Assembly (NCBI GenBank): GCA_019914995.1
Contig: CM034127.1
Span: 992,001 to 1,056,000, forward strand
Length of the DNA stretch: 64,000 nt
Direction of reading: 5' to 3'
Source: Acanthochlamys bracteata
Lineage: Eukaryota; Streptophyta; Magnoliopsida; Pandanales; Velloziaceae
Shown here: positions 34,622 to 46,940 of the stretch, one piece after another
Numbering within the stretch: position 1 is the stretch's first letter
Layout of the letters: every line of letters starts with the position of its first letter
Notes under the pieces: generated by a model
Told to the model about the DNA's origin: nothing
Databases searched by the model: none
Seen by the model: the letters and a program-made list of their open reading frames with translations, nothing else
Position numbers and translations under genes: made by a program

Positions 34622-37600
34622 ATGGTGCCGCCTAGTGCTAGCGTTATGGCTGGAAACGGAGATGTTGAGCACTGGAATTCTGCTTCTGATTCTCGTATCA
34701 GGTAATTTTATTTATAAACTTCTTTCTTATTCTGATTCGATGAAATTAAGCTGAATTTTGGTTGCTAATTGTTTGGTTGTCAATGATGGTCGACTCGGAA
34801 TACATGTTTTTCTCAGGCATCAGAATCAAACACCATCCACTCCCAGCACCTCTAGAGAAGAAACAAATAGTACCTTATTCGACGCTGAGATCAGAGTAAT
34901 TGTTTATGCATCTTGAATTATTACTAATTTTAGATCGGTTTTTCGTTTATACGTTGTTCGTTAGAGACGTTGTTTTGGTTAAATCATGCAAATAATGTGT
35001 ATGTGATCAGGAACTTTATTTAAGGACCCAATCACAGGAAGAAGAGATTTCGCAGCTTCACAGACGAATTGCTGATGCTTCTACGAGAGTAGGAACACAG
35101 ATACTTTTTCTGTTGTAACTAACATTGAACATCGTATGCTTTTCCTGCTCCCATTTAAATTAGGTGTTTGTTCCCTTCTATCAGGAATTGCAGTTACTTG
35201 AAGATAAAAGCATTTTAGAGAGGAAGCTTTCTGATTTGCAAATGGTCAGTTCGTGTGTTTCGTGCAAGTAGTTAGATGAGATATGGTGTCTTTGCTAAGT
35301 AAAGATGGAATACAACTTTTTCTCCCTATACGATAGGTAGTTTATGAGAAGCAAATTGATGCTACATCCGATGCAATGAGAGATCTGGCTCAAAGAAAAG
35401 GTATTCTTGAAGATAACCTGAGAATGATAAATGACTTGAAGGTATGCCAGTGGATTCATCTTACTCTCTGCTTTCGAGCTCATATTTTAGGACGTGTATG
35501 CACCTTATTTTATGAGCTTTGACTTATAGAACTTCTACAAAAAACACACTGTACATTCAGAATGCAGTTCCAACATATTTGTATCATCATATTTTACATT
35601 TAATGAACTTAATATTTTGGTGTTTTAAGGAATCAAGTTGTAATATCCATTTAACTTGTTTAGGGAGTAGAAGAAGACATACATATCTTCACTTCGTCAT
35701 TGCTAAACTTAATGGCTGAGTTCAGCATCCGGCCTCCAGTGCTAAATGCTTCTACAATCACTAGTGGTGTAAAGGTGACTATTCCTATTCTTTGCAATTG
35801 CTCTGCTAGACTAAATGCATGTTACTTTTTTTCCCTTGTTAAAGTTGACGCTAATTCCCCTAGTACGTAGTACAGGGTGGATCCCTGCATTTTTATGTTG
35901 TGAGTTATGTGTTATGCTCTTATTCCATTGCTGGTTTTGGTGATTTATACTGTGAAGATGTACATTCTACATTAAGTTTGATGTTATAGTGTGTTTTCTC
36001 TAAACCTATTAGTTTATCCATATTTGGGACTTAGATTGCTGGATTTCATATGGAAAGTATCGTATCAATCATTCAGTCCTTTTGAATTACTGGCTGTGCT
36101 TCTAAAGGTCCTTACAGATCTTCTTTCTACTAAGCATTGTCTCACTAAGTGCAGTCAACTACATGATCCCTTCTAGGAAGAATCCATGTCATTATTATTT
36201 GATGTAATTCTATAGAGGCTGCCAACCTAACCTCAACCTCTCTCCTTTACTGTTCCAAATTGCTGAAATTTTCTTGAGTTATGGAACCTATTGTTATTCT
36301 AGTGTCTCACTCATCTTCTTTGTATAACTTACATAAGACTATGCGCTATAAACTCGATTACTTTTATATTATCATGAGCTGGTTCTTTCCATTTTTCTTT
36401 AGAAAGAGTTAATATGACTTGTGTAGCTTAAATAATTTCTTGACTTCTTTCCATGTTTTCTCTTTCAGCGTTTGTATCAACACATGAATTGGAAGATCAG
36501 GTCCTCTCATGTAAGTAAGCTGTCTTAAAGTGTTTATGATAATATTGTGAACATAATTTGTTGAAAGTAAAAGTTCAGGATCGAAAATGTTAATGTTGAA
36601 GAGTATCAAGATTTTGGCACAATGCATAAGAAATACACTTTCGTTTTTCCCACCATATCAGCCTAAAATTATACCTTATTTGACCTCTAGAAATTATTTG
36701 GAATTATAAACCAGGTCTGATAATGCGAGAATGAAATTCACTTCTTGTATGTAATCACGGCATGGCCCTGCTCGACAGTAGGAAGATTGATGTTATTGTG
36801 CAATATAGCATATCAACATAAATAGAGTCGTTTTATATTCAATCTGACTTATGTGATTGTTTTTTTTACCCCCTACATTCCTGCTGCCTGCTGATTTGGT
36901 TATATTGTCAGTGGCTCTCAAAACAGGAACTAGTGATATTTTGCATGATTATGACGGTCTTTCATCTTTCAAGGCATAACACCATATACTCTTTGCAGGG
37001 ATCAAATTACAATCATTATCCACATGATAGTCGTCTAGAGTCAACATCCAATCATTTGAGACTCATTCAAGACCATGATAAGATGGATATGAAGGAAGTG
37101 AATGTTGCTGCAAGTCCTGATATGCATTTTCGCTTCACTAATGATAGGCAAGGGTAGTCAGATGCCCCTATTTATGAACTTGTTATCTAACTCAATTATT
37201 ATTGCGAGCATGTTTCTTTGTTTATTTAGTGGTTTTGCGGTTACAACTGCACTTTCTTCTGGCAATATTATTCCTGTCTACAAGATATTTCTCCTTTTCA
37301 ATTGGGGCTAGGTACATTGGAACTTCTATCATTAATATGCCTATGAAAGACTTAATCGGATTAACTAGAGAGATCATATGTTGGGATTTGTCTTTTTGAG
37401 CTATGTAGTAACTCTGCCTCCTTCCAGAAGATCTCTGTTATCATATTTTCTCTAATCTGATACATTCTCAAACTTGTATGCATCTTTCTAGGAAAAGTTT
37501 CTTGGTAGAGTTGGGTAGTCTTGCATGATATTGTGCAGTGTTGATGTGTTTCACTACAGAGTGTTAAGTCATAGCACTATTGTTCATGTTTTGTTCATTC

Positions 37601-40600
37601 TTCGGCAATCTGAGAAGCATGATGATTGTTTAGATAGCATTTGGTAACTAGGGAATATTCTTTTACATCTTAAGGTAATGTAGATCGGTTGCCCTCCCTG
37701 TCAATAAAATATGTAGGAACTGTGATCTAATAAGAAGTATATGCTATGTTCTAATTAAACCTTCTGTGCTTTCCAATAAATCGTGCACTTTTAAGCAGCT
37801 AGGTCATTTGTGTGCTACTTCTATCACACATCTAGATTTTATTGTATAATTAGAATGGATGGTTTGTATAGTCTTTTACTGATTAGTATTTATATTTTTC
37901 GCAGGCAGATTGGAGGCACCAGCATCCTGGATGATAATACTGGTGAGATTTCAAGGAGAAAAATGACACCTGATTCCCAGTTTAACATGCCCACTATATA
38001 TGAACAACCCTCTCTGATGTCAGAGGGTATATTCAAGCCACTAGCATGACTTTTATATTAAAACCATAGTCTGCTGACCACTGTTTCTCTTAGGTGAAAA
38101 TTCTTTGCCTGGTATAGAAGGATTTCAGATCATTGGTGAACCACGACCTGGATATACTTTACGAGCATGTGGTTACCCTACAAATGGAACATCTCTCTGC
38201 ATATTTCAGGTATTCTTTCTTGCTTAGTGTTTCCACTGATTACTGCAAATGGGGGGAATTCTGACTTTGCTTTCACTTGTTTGGTGGTGCTTAAGTGGTT
38301 TCGTCATCTTCAAGATGGTACTAGAGAACCAATTGAAGGTGCGGCTATGAGTATTAATGCTGGCATTTCGAGATAGTTAATATTTGTCACCAAAGAAGCA
38401 CCATTTTAAGTATTTAACTAATGTTTAAAAAAGTATGTAGCTGTTTCTGGAGTTTGGAAGTGGTTTACATTCAGAGCTGTATCAAATGGGGTGCTCGTGG
38501 TTCTCTATATCACGAGGATAGTGGTATCTGATAAATTCTTTTTCATTGAACTTCCCTGCTGTTAACGCTCTGCAGGTGCCACTGTTCCAGATTATGTGGT
38601 CACTGCTGATGATGTTGATACATGTATTTACGTTGACTGCATACCAATGGATGAAGTGGGCCGTCAGGTTGAGCTCCTAACGCTTTTTCTTAGTTCATTG
38701 AAGTATTTTTGCTCAAGCACATTACTTTTCAGGATTTGCAGGAGGGTTCTCTTTTGGTTATTTTTAGATGTCATTTTTACGTTGCTCTTATATTCCAAAC
38801 GTGTATTGTCCTTTCACGTATGGAATACAACATTAGTTGAGTGGTAGCTACTTGTGCTTTTCAGTTCATTGCCATCCTTCACTATACAACGGGTCATGAA
38901 CTCTGATGTAAATGTGGGACATTAATGTTGAGAATCCTGGCATCACTTCTAGCTGTTATTAGTTTTGTATTTGTTTGAAATTAATGTGAATATAATAGCC
39001 ATCTAGTATGTTGCTTGCACTTTCCCAATGTTCAAGCGAAATAATATCATCCTGTATTGCATTTGTTAGGAGGTCCTTGGTGACTTGCACTCAAACATTC
39101 GTGTTGACATTCCTATTTGTTTATGTTAGGGGAAACTTGTGAGTTGCTTTGCAAATAATCAGAACAAAATAACATGCGGTGAGTTATTCTTCATATTTTA
39201 CACTTTCTAAAAACATTTCTACTTAAATGCTGGCTTAGAGACTAAGTAAGACTACGAATTGCTTGAATAGCTAACTGCATATAGCAAAAAGGCCCAAATT
39301 GTTTGCACAGTAGAACTTTTGGCCAGTGGATAAAGTGAGGAGCAGTACGATGCAGTCTATAAACTAATATTAGTAGTCCCTAGAACCTCCTTAGGGACAT
39401 CAAATTTTAGAAACTGATAGAATCTCGACACTATCACCTGTGGGTTCGATAGTTTCATCTGAAAGAATGCTAGCTATGTGATTTTTGAACGGGATGCTTA
39501 CAGATGATTTCTATCAATTGAAGTGATCTAACATAATTTTGTGGTGTCCTAAATCTTACCAGATCCGGCTATGCAACATGAAATTGATAGCCACATTTCA
39601 GCTGGGCGAGCAGTCTTTGATGTTTTAATGTGGGTAAGTCATGGTTCATGTATTTGATGTCCTTTGAGGCTGAACTTTTATCGTCTTTTCTTGCATGGCT
39701 GATCTTGCTGTTTCTCAGTTCAGCATCAGTTTCATTTTTCTTTCTTTTTAAAAAAAAATTTTAAAGTTCCGGACCTTGTGATGTGAACATTGTGGTTGAT
39801 TGATAATGCAAATGGTTGGATAGGAAAGATTATAGAAGAACTTCTCCTTTGCTTTTTGTGATGTTTGTCAATTGCTCGACATAGACTTGAAACTAGCGTT
39901 TAATAGTGCTTGAACCCCTGGATATCTATAAGTAGCTGTGATTCCTGTAAGAGCTACTCCCTGAATTGTTGGAAACGCCAAGCAAAACGAATTCTTTAAA
40001 ATGTTGGAGTGAAGGGTTACTGCTATGATAGGCGTTCCATGTGTTTTCTGGTATAAAAGCCTAGGTCTGTGTTTGATAAGTCTAGTTCAATGCATCCTGC
40101 ACAAATAGTTTTTGCATGCATGCACAGGTGCATTTTACTTCGTATACTGTCAGCGATTATTATGCTCGTGTAAAACGGGAATTACCTAGGAAGATTTTGT
40201 GCAATTATACTGGATATACTAATGTTATGTAGTTTAGATGATCAAATTTTATATCAGTTTATTACCAAGTCGCACCTACATAATTCATTCTAATACCTTG
40301 GGTACTAGATGTTTGAAGGTTCAACTCTTTTACTATATCACTTTGAAACCGGCTGATTATGCACTTTGTAACATGGATAACCTAACCTGACAGAGAGATT
40401 CTTCTGACTGGGTCGAAGTCAGCTTGATTCTGAAGCGGACAAGCTATCAGATTAAGGACCCTCATACGGATGCAGTACTGATTTATGAGAAGTATTCACC
40501 AGATCTACATGTACGTTTAACTTGTAATGTAAAAAAGGAGGTGCAAGATTAGATTCATTTGATCTTGAGGATTCAAAGCTTGATTTGAATTTGCAGATAA

Positions 40601-42026
40601 AAGTGCCTCATGGACTATCAGCGCAGTTTGTGGTGATTTGTTCAGATGGAAGTTCATTGCCACTTACCACAGATGGAATTTCCAAACCACATATGCCTGA
40701 AAATGATATACGGTAATGTGCTGATTCATTACATTTACTGAATATATGTGAGATTATCATGGTTTGTGTAAAGTAGACCTTCTCCAAATATGCGTTCCAC
40801 ATGGTTTTCCAAAAGTAAGCACTTTTGGACTGTAGTCATCACCATAATTAAGAAACAGGGATCTAACACAAACATGATGGATTGTGTTATGACTTACTTC
40901 ATTTGAAGATAAACGAACTAAATGAAAATATCTATTGGTGCACATAAAAAACTGTTTTTCTTTTATAAATGTGGTGTCTAATTGTTACATGGATGGCCAA
41001 TATGGAAAAAGCTTTGATTTGTTATGTCGCGTCCTTCATAGAGTGGACCTGCTTTTTGCTAATTTGCATTGGATTGGAATAGTGCATGTTGTTCTAGATT
41101 TCCAGTGGATATGTTAAAAATTGAACTATTCCAACAGAAGTTGTTATGGGCAAGGCCAATTCGTTGTTTGGACAAGTGAGATAGGAACCTATAACATTAG
41201 GGGATGTTATTAAAACTGGCACAAGTCAAAAGGGGGAGTATTTTTCTAGTAATCTTTCCAAAATATGGTATTAGTACAGCATGACATAAAGGAACCATGC
41301 CATCATTGTATCCGTTAATTCTTATATTGTCAAACTTAGATTTAGTATTGTAAATCTAATGTCAACCGGAAAATTTTTGTAACGGACATTCCATGTTATT
41401 ATACACTCTGTTACCGATTCATGTGTGATCAGTCAATGAACTTATTTATTTGAGTCATTTGTTCTGTAGGTTACGTGATATTATTGTGCTCACAATGAGG
41501 AGCTTCAAGACAAAGGTGCGTCTTATATCAATAACCACTAGATTGTGATATAGGCCAAAGTCTTGAACTTCTGATAATGATTTCTAAGAATCTGATATTC
41601 GTCTTTGGAAATGAGAAACTGCAATATTATTATTATTAATTTTTTAAAAACCACTTATTTCTTAACAACTACCAAAGTGTTGGCTTGCAAATCCTATCTA
41701 GTGTAGTGTATATGCTCCATATTAATAGGCACGCACTTAGATTAGTTGTATCTTGCCTGTTGCATGCTTGGATATCTTGAAGCAAGTTTGGTAAAATAGC
41801 GATGTTGGAAAATCCGTGCTGGTTTGATCAATATAAGGATAACATTTAAATAGATGTCATAACTGTCTATCTATTACATTAATGAGTACATAAACTTGAA
41901 AGAGCTATTTGCTCTTAAACTCGTGTGGTTTTTGCCAACTCTCCAATCTTCTACCAATTTGTTAGTAGCTAATTTCAGTTTGATGTTATGCAGGCTATAG
42001 ATGGTAAGAGGAAAGGGAAAATGTAG
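34622..42026 (+). CDS. Coiled-coil protein with SCAB1-like Ig and PH regions
   Basis: Eighteen coding exons give 504 residues: 34622-34701, 34817-34895, 35011-35088, 35185-35244, 35337-35441, 35664-35774, 36469-36510, 36999-37153, 37905-38026, 38094-38209, 38296-38338, 38576-38667, 39130-39178, 39563-39633, 40394-40510, 40597-40712, 41470-41515, 41994-42026. Phases join throughout. Residues about 50-150 are a Glu/Leu-rich coiled coil (ELYLRTQSQEEEISQLHRRI). Residues about 285-375 look like an Ig fold (FQWFRHLQDGTREPIEGA, VDTCIYVDCIPMDEVGRQG). Residues about 385-490 resemble a PH-like fold. The Ig part resembles STOMATAL CLOSURE-RELATED ACTIN BINDING PROTEIN 1 (IQWYRSSSDGSKKELISGA), recalled from memory. 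The SCAB1 N-terminal actin-binding segment is not apparent. A role at the cytoskeleton is inferred, not shown. A 5' UTR exon probably ends at 34436 and the next exon begins at 34582. Confidence 0.88.
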
Positions 42027-42323
42027 ATGATGTTTCTTTTATTGGTTGCAGATTAAATGAATACACACTCCATATTTTTGGTGTTTACGCCTACCATTAG
42101 TGTATATAAAATGCTTTGTATTAGAAAATTTTGGTGAGAGTTCTTGTTGCATATAGGGGTTCCTACGAAGAATTTTTATTGTATAATATGCCTCAACTTC
42201 TTGCTGTCATTATTCACTCATAGATTTTATATACTTGTAGGAGTTTCACTATGTTAAAAAAAATTGGCTTTAGTCATCTATAGTAAAGATATTCTTTAAA
42301 TTTTTTCTGAACACTAAGGAGCA

Positions 42324-42965
42324 TAGTTGTAAAAATCGGACCGTACATTGAACCGAAAAACTGTCCGAATCAACGAGTCATGGGTTGACCCGTCGGGTCA
42401 ATGGATTGAACCGTTATATCAAAAATACTAAAGCGTTGACGGTAATACGAACGCTTATTATTTCTAAAAAAATTAATAAATTTTTTCTTTGTTAGAGGGC
42501 ATAAAAAAAAATTAACAAAAAATATATAGAAAAATAAAAAAATATTTTAAATAATAAATTTTAAAAGAAATTTTTTGTTTTAAAATAATTTTAATTATTT
42601 TTCTTACAATTTAACAAAATTAGTAATATAAAAACTTAAAAATTACTAATAATAAATATTTATAAATAAAATATAACAAATTTATTTTTTTGTATTATCA
42701 TATCTAAATATAAAATATAAACTACATATTGTATTTCAATATAAGACTACTAATAATTATTTTTGTATTAAAATATTATAAATTTAAATTTTTTAAAATT
42801 TAATTTAATCCGGTTCGATTCGGACGAGCAGGTCGATCGGGTCGAAACAGGTCAGAACGAGTCGATTGTATAAACGTTTTATTATAAATTCGGATCAATT
42901 TATGTTTCGAATAGATAATTTTTGGGTCTGATTCGGACGGACCGGTCTGAATTTTATAACATGCT
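42324..42965 (+). mobile_element. hAT-like non-autonomous element downstream of the SCAB1-like gene
   Basis: The left end reads TAGTTGTAAAAATCGGACCG. The right end, read inverted, begins AGCATGTTATAAAATTCAGA and then CCG. The shared core is TT-R-TAAAA-W-TC-R-GACCG. Flanks AAGGAGCA (42316-42323) and GAGGAGCA (42966-42973) form a 7-of-8 target duplication, the hAT length. The outer 130 bp are rich in CGG/TCGG motifs, the interior in A and T. It is about 642 bp with no coding sequence. Confidence 0.6.
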
Positions 42966-43161
42966 GAGGAGCAATTTCAATCTTGTGATGGAGCTCCAAT
43001 CATTGTCATTATGAAGGCTTTACCCTTCACTGCATACTTCCAATTCTTTATTCCATCGCCCCTTTGATGTACGTCTGGCCACATAGCAATTCTCAGTTGT
43101 ATTAGAGTTGGTGGTGACGGTTAGAAGGGGGTTGATTCAGCTGTCTTTTCCAGATTTATTA

Positions 43162-43799
43162 AGTGGGCGTTTGAAATTGCTTCTGAAATAAAGTTTTTAA
43201 AAAAAAAAATAGCTTTTAAAAAATGTAGAAAAAAAAAACTTTTCTGGAATGATGTTTAGTAATACTTTTGAATAAAGTACTTTCAAATGAAGAGATATAA
43301 AAATTACTGAATTATTTTTTGATATTTTGTATTAGTTATTGATATATATTTACTAAATTATTAATTCTATTTTCAATAAAATATTTATTAAAAAAATATT
43401 ATATTTAATAAAGTGATTTTATATTAATTTTTCTTTTAAAATAAAAATACTTAAATTAATTATTTTATATAAATATCTGTTTAATTAAAATTATTATTAT
43501 TTTATAAAATAATTTGTTAAATAATTATTTAAAATGTTTATTAAATAATTAATAATTAAATAATTTATTAAATATTGAATAAGTTGTTAGATATTTAATA
43601 ATTTTTTATATAATTTGTTAAAATTATTTTAGATAATATTTATTCTAAGGTTAAATTTGTAATTTAGATAGAATAGTGTTTTGATAAAAGTAGTGGTTCG
43701 AATGAGCTGTGTTTTAACCAAACACTTTTAAATAAGTATCTTTACTGTGTATTGCGTTTGAAGAACAAAAATTTCTCCAAACGCACTACCAAACACACC
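43162..43799 (+). mobile_element. MITE-like element with TTA flanks
   Basis: It starts AGTGGGCGTTTGAA and ends CTACCAAACACACC, flanked by TTA at 43159-43161 and 43800-43802. The inverted ends are imperfect. A second GTTTTAACCAAACAC segment inside (about 43710) suggests that it may be composite. The interior is very AT-rich. Confidence 0.45.
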
Positions 43800-44197
43800 T
43801 TAATATTTATGTGATTACAAGCATTGGCTAAGGTAATATTTTCAGAAGAAGTTGGTTAAGCTTTTCAAAAAAAAACTTTTAATTTTTCAGTTCATATTTT
43901 TAATATATTTTTATAATTATTTAGAAAAATTATTTAAAAATTTTGTTTTTTATTAGATATTTTTATTTTTTAGAAATACAAAATTAAAAAATCAAATTTA
44001 TTTTTTAAAATAATAAAAATAGTAAATTGATCAAAGTGAGATAAACTAGTGACTTGCGTAAGTTTTGGTGAAGAATGAACTATGCTTGTCGATCTACGTA
44101 GTGGTTTGACTACATGAACAATTTGCAGATTTTCAATGACTTGTTATGGTTCATCTTTTGTGTTATAACGATGAAATACTATAGATTTTGAAGTTTT

Positions 44198-44220
44198 TTT
44201 TTTTTTTTTTTTTTTTTTTT
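44198..44220 (+). repeat. Poly-T tract
   Basis: An uninterrupted run of at least 23 T residues lies in a gene-free stretch. It could be the tail of a retroposed sequence on the minus strand, but no body is recognisable beside it. Confidence 0.7.
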
Positions 44221-46782
44221 CCATTCTCAAAATTTTGAATAGATGGAGTACTGTTTTCTCAAAAAAAGAAATTTAAAAAAATAGAAAAGAAAAGATGTGC
44301 TACTGAAATCGTGCAATCGAATATGAAGATCTATGTACTTGGTGGAACTTTATTTTCTTTTTCGCATTGTGTTGTTAGCAAAATTTCCTTATAGAGTTGA
44401 TGTCCTTTATTCTTTTTATACTTAGTCTTCGAATGTTCAAAAAGCAATGCCTGTAATTCTAGGTATTGTATGAAAGTAGCTTTGTAGCGAGTCCACATGC
44501 ATTGAATCTTTTCATCTTTTTTTATGTTTTAATGGGTTTCACACTTTCTACAGTCACTTCTCTTAAAAAAATTATTCTTGACTTAAAAGGTAGTCGTCCT
44601 TGTGCATATTTTCCAACTTTCCACGTGTTATTACTTATTCTATCACTGAAAAAGTTTTTTAGAATACAAAATAGTTTAAAAAATTTTAAAATAAACTTTT
44701 TTATTTTTAAAAAATATATTAAAATTAAGATATTACAAAATACTATCAAACATTACTTATAATTTCTGCAGAATCAATAAAGAGTTAGTTCATAAGAAAT
44801 GTACCTAGTGATTTTTTTTATACAGTTTAGTAGTTGTGGATGGATACATACAACCTTAGGTATGAACTCATTCTATTTTTCTTTTTATCTTTTGGTGAGC
44901 TAATTCTTCGGGAATCATTATCAGAAAATCACTACAATGTTGTGGCTTTCCACTATCATATTGTAGAAGTTCGGCAAACTTTTTAGGAAATGGTGAACTA
45001 TGAAGTGAAGTATAAAAAGTATCCAATTTTCTAGCGCTAGATAACCCACTTCTTTGCCTTTTCTCATTGATGTGCGTGTTTTGTTTTTAGTCACCACTAA
45101 CAAAAGATTATTTCTTTTGCGTCTTTAATCTCATCGTGTTTTATGACTCTTATCTCAAGTGTTGAAAACAGCAGTTTCTGATTACGTCTTAAATGAAACG
45201 AAATACTTATTTCAACGTTACGAGGGTGTTTCAGCTAAGCTTTTTTAACTTTAAAAAGAAATTATTTTATATACTTTAATAAATTAAAAAATATATAATA
45301 ATTTACATTATATTATTATTTTTATTATTAATTTTTAAAATAAATAAAAATATTTATTTTTGAATTTTTTTATAAATACGTAATTAATCAATTGAAGTAA
45401 CTTTTTAGAAAATTTTCCTCCACGGCAGAGATGAAAGACCCCACCGTTGGCATAAGAAGTCACCATTGAACCACTTTGGCATGCCATATCCATGACTCAT
45501 CATCCCTCATCGAATTTTTTATGCCATCAAGCCCTTCACATTTGTTGCAAAGACACAAAAAACAGAAGGAAAGATTAAAAAAAAAATTATTTAGACAAAG
45601 AAGGGACAGAATTAGCTTGCCAAACTTGAAGTCCCACCACCATAATAGTGAAAGAGAAAGAACAAGTACAATGGACCCTTTTTGTTGCTTTCAGAAGTTT
45701 GATTGTGGATTTCAACTATATATGTAATAAGTGAAAGCAAAACCCTACATATTATCTTAATTGTGACTCAATTAATGTTAATAGGAGGCAGACGGCTAAC
45801 CGATCCGCCGGCCAACCAACATCGGTCGGCGGAGCTTATCGGTATCCACATTCGTGTCGACAATAATTTCCTGCTATCGTTAAGGCAATCAATTGCTGCC
45901 ATATTAGAGAAGCCAAAGATCGTATATTTCAGACTTATTTTTGAGTTAAAAATTTTAGATTATGGATAAAATAAAACACGCCTTACAAATTAAACAGTGG
46001 TTGATATTACTGATTATTACAAATTTTTTTCTAAATTAAAAATATTTAGAAATACTTATAAAATAATTTTTTTAAAAAAATATTTTATTTTTAAAAAAAT
46101 ATTTTATTTTTAAAAAAATATTTTATATTTAAAAAATATAAAATTAAAAATTAAAAAAATTGGTAAGAAAAAACAAACGCACCTAAAAATAAACGGAGAT
46201 GCACAACACACGTGTGGGGGGATTTTGCACTACTAGTAGTGAGTGGCCCCTATGTGCGTGAAACATGTTTCTTGGATATTGGGCAAGCTTGAAACATAAT
46301 ACCAATAAAACAAAATATTCCCTATTCTTTTTTCTTTTTACAATTTTAGTTATTTTTTAGCAGAAAAATATACGTATTAATATTATATCCATAGGAAGAT
46401 ATACGTATTAATGTTATATAATTTCATAAAAAGAATTTAAATCGTTGTACGTAAATAGTTTTTGGAGTGTTTAAAAGGTCACCACCACCCACTTGTGACT
46501 CGGGCAGTTAAAGTTGGTTTTAGATAGGGTGGTGATCATCCAAATTTTCCAATAGCCCACAAATTTCAGACTCAAAAAGGTTAAAGCACAAAAAAATATT
46601 ATTATATAGAATTTTTTATATATTTAAATTTTTAAATAAATTTTTTATATATTTATAAAATATATATTAAAAATATAAAATTAAAAAATTATTTTTCTGA
46701 TAAGTTAAACTAAAAACCTTCTATACTATTTTGAATTTCACCAATACACAAATCACCCTCTTCCAATCACGATTATAATATA

Positions 46783-46940
46783 TAGGATTTGTTTGGAAAT
46801 ACTTTCGTTAAACAAAAATTAAACAACAAAATTAGACAAATAAGTTTTATTTTTTAAAAATTTTTAAAAAATTATATAATATTATAAAATTTATTAAAAA
46901 TAAAAAAAGAACAAAAAATAATAATACCAAACAGCACCTA
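46783..46940 (+). mobile_element. Short MITE-like element
   Basis: The ends TAGGATTTGTTTGG and CCAAACAGCACCTA form a 14-bp imperfect inverted pair around an AT-rich interior of about 130 bp. Confidence 0.45.

Noticed and set aside
45476-45969. Two overlapping basic open frames
   Set aside because: They have no family resemblance, are low in complexity and lie in a repeat-rich spacer.
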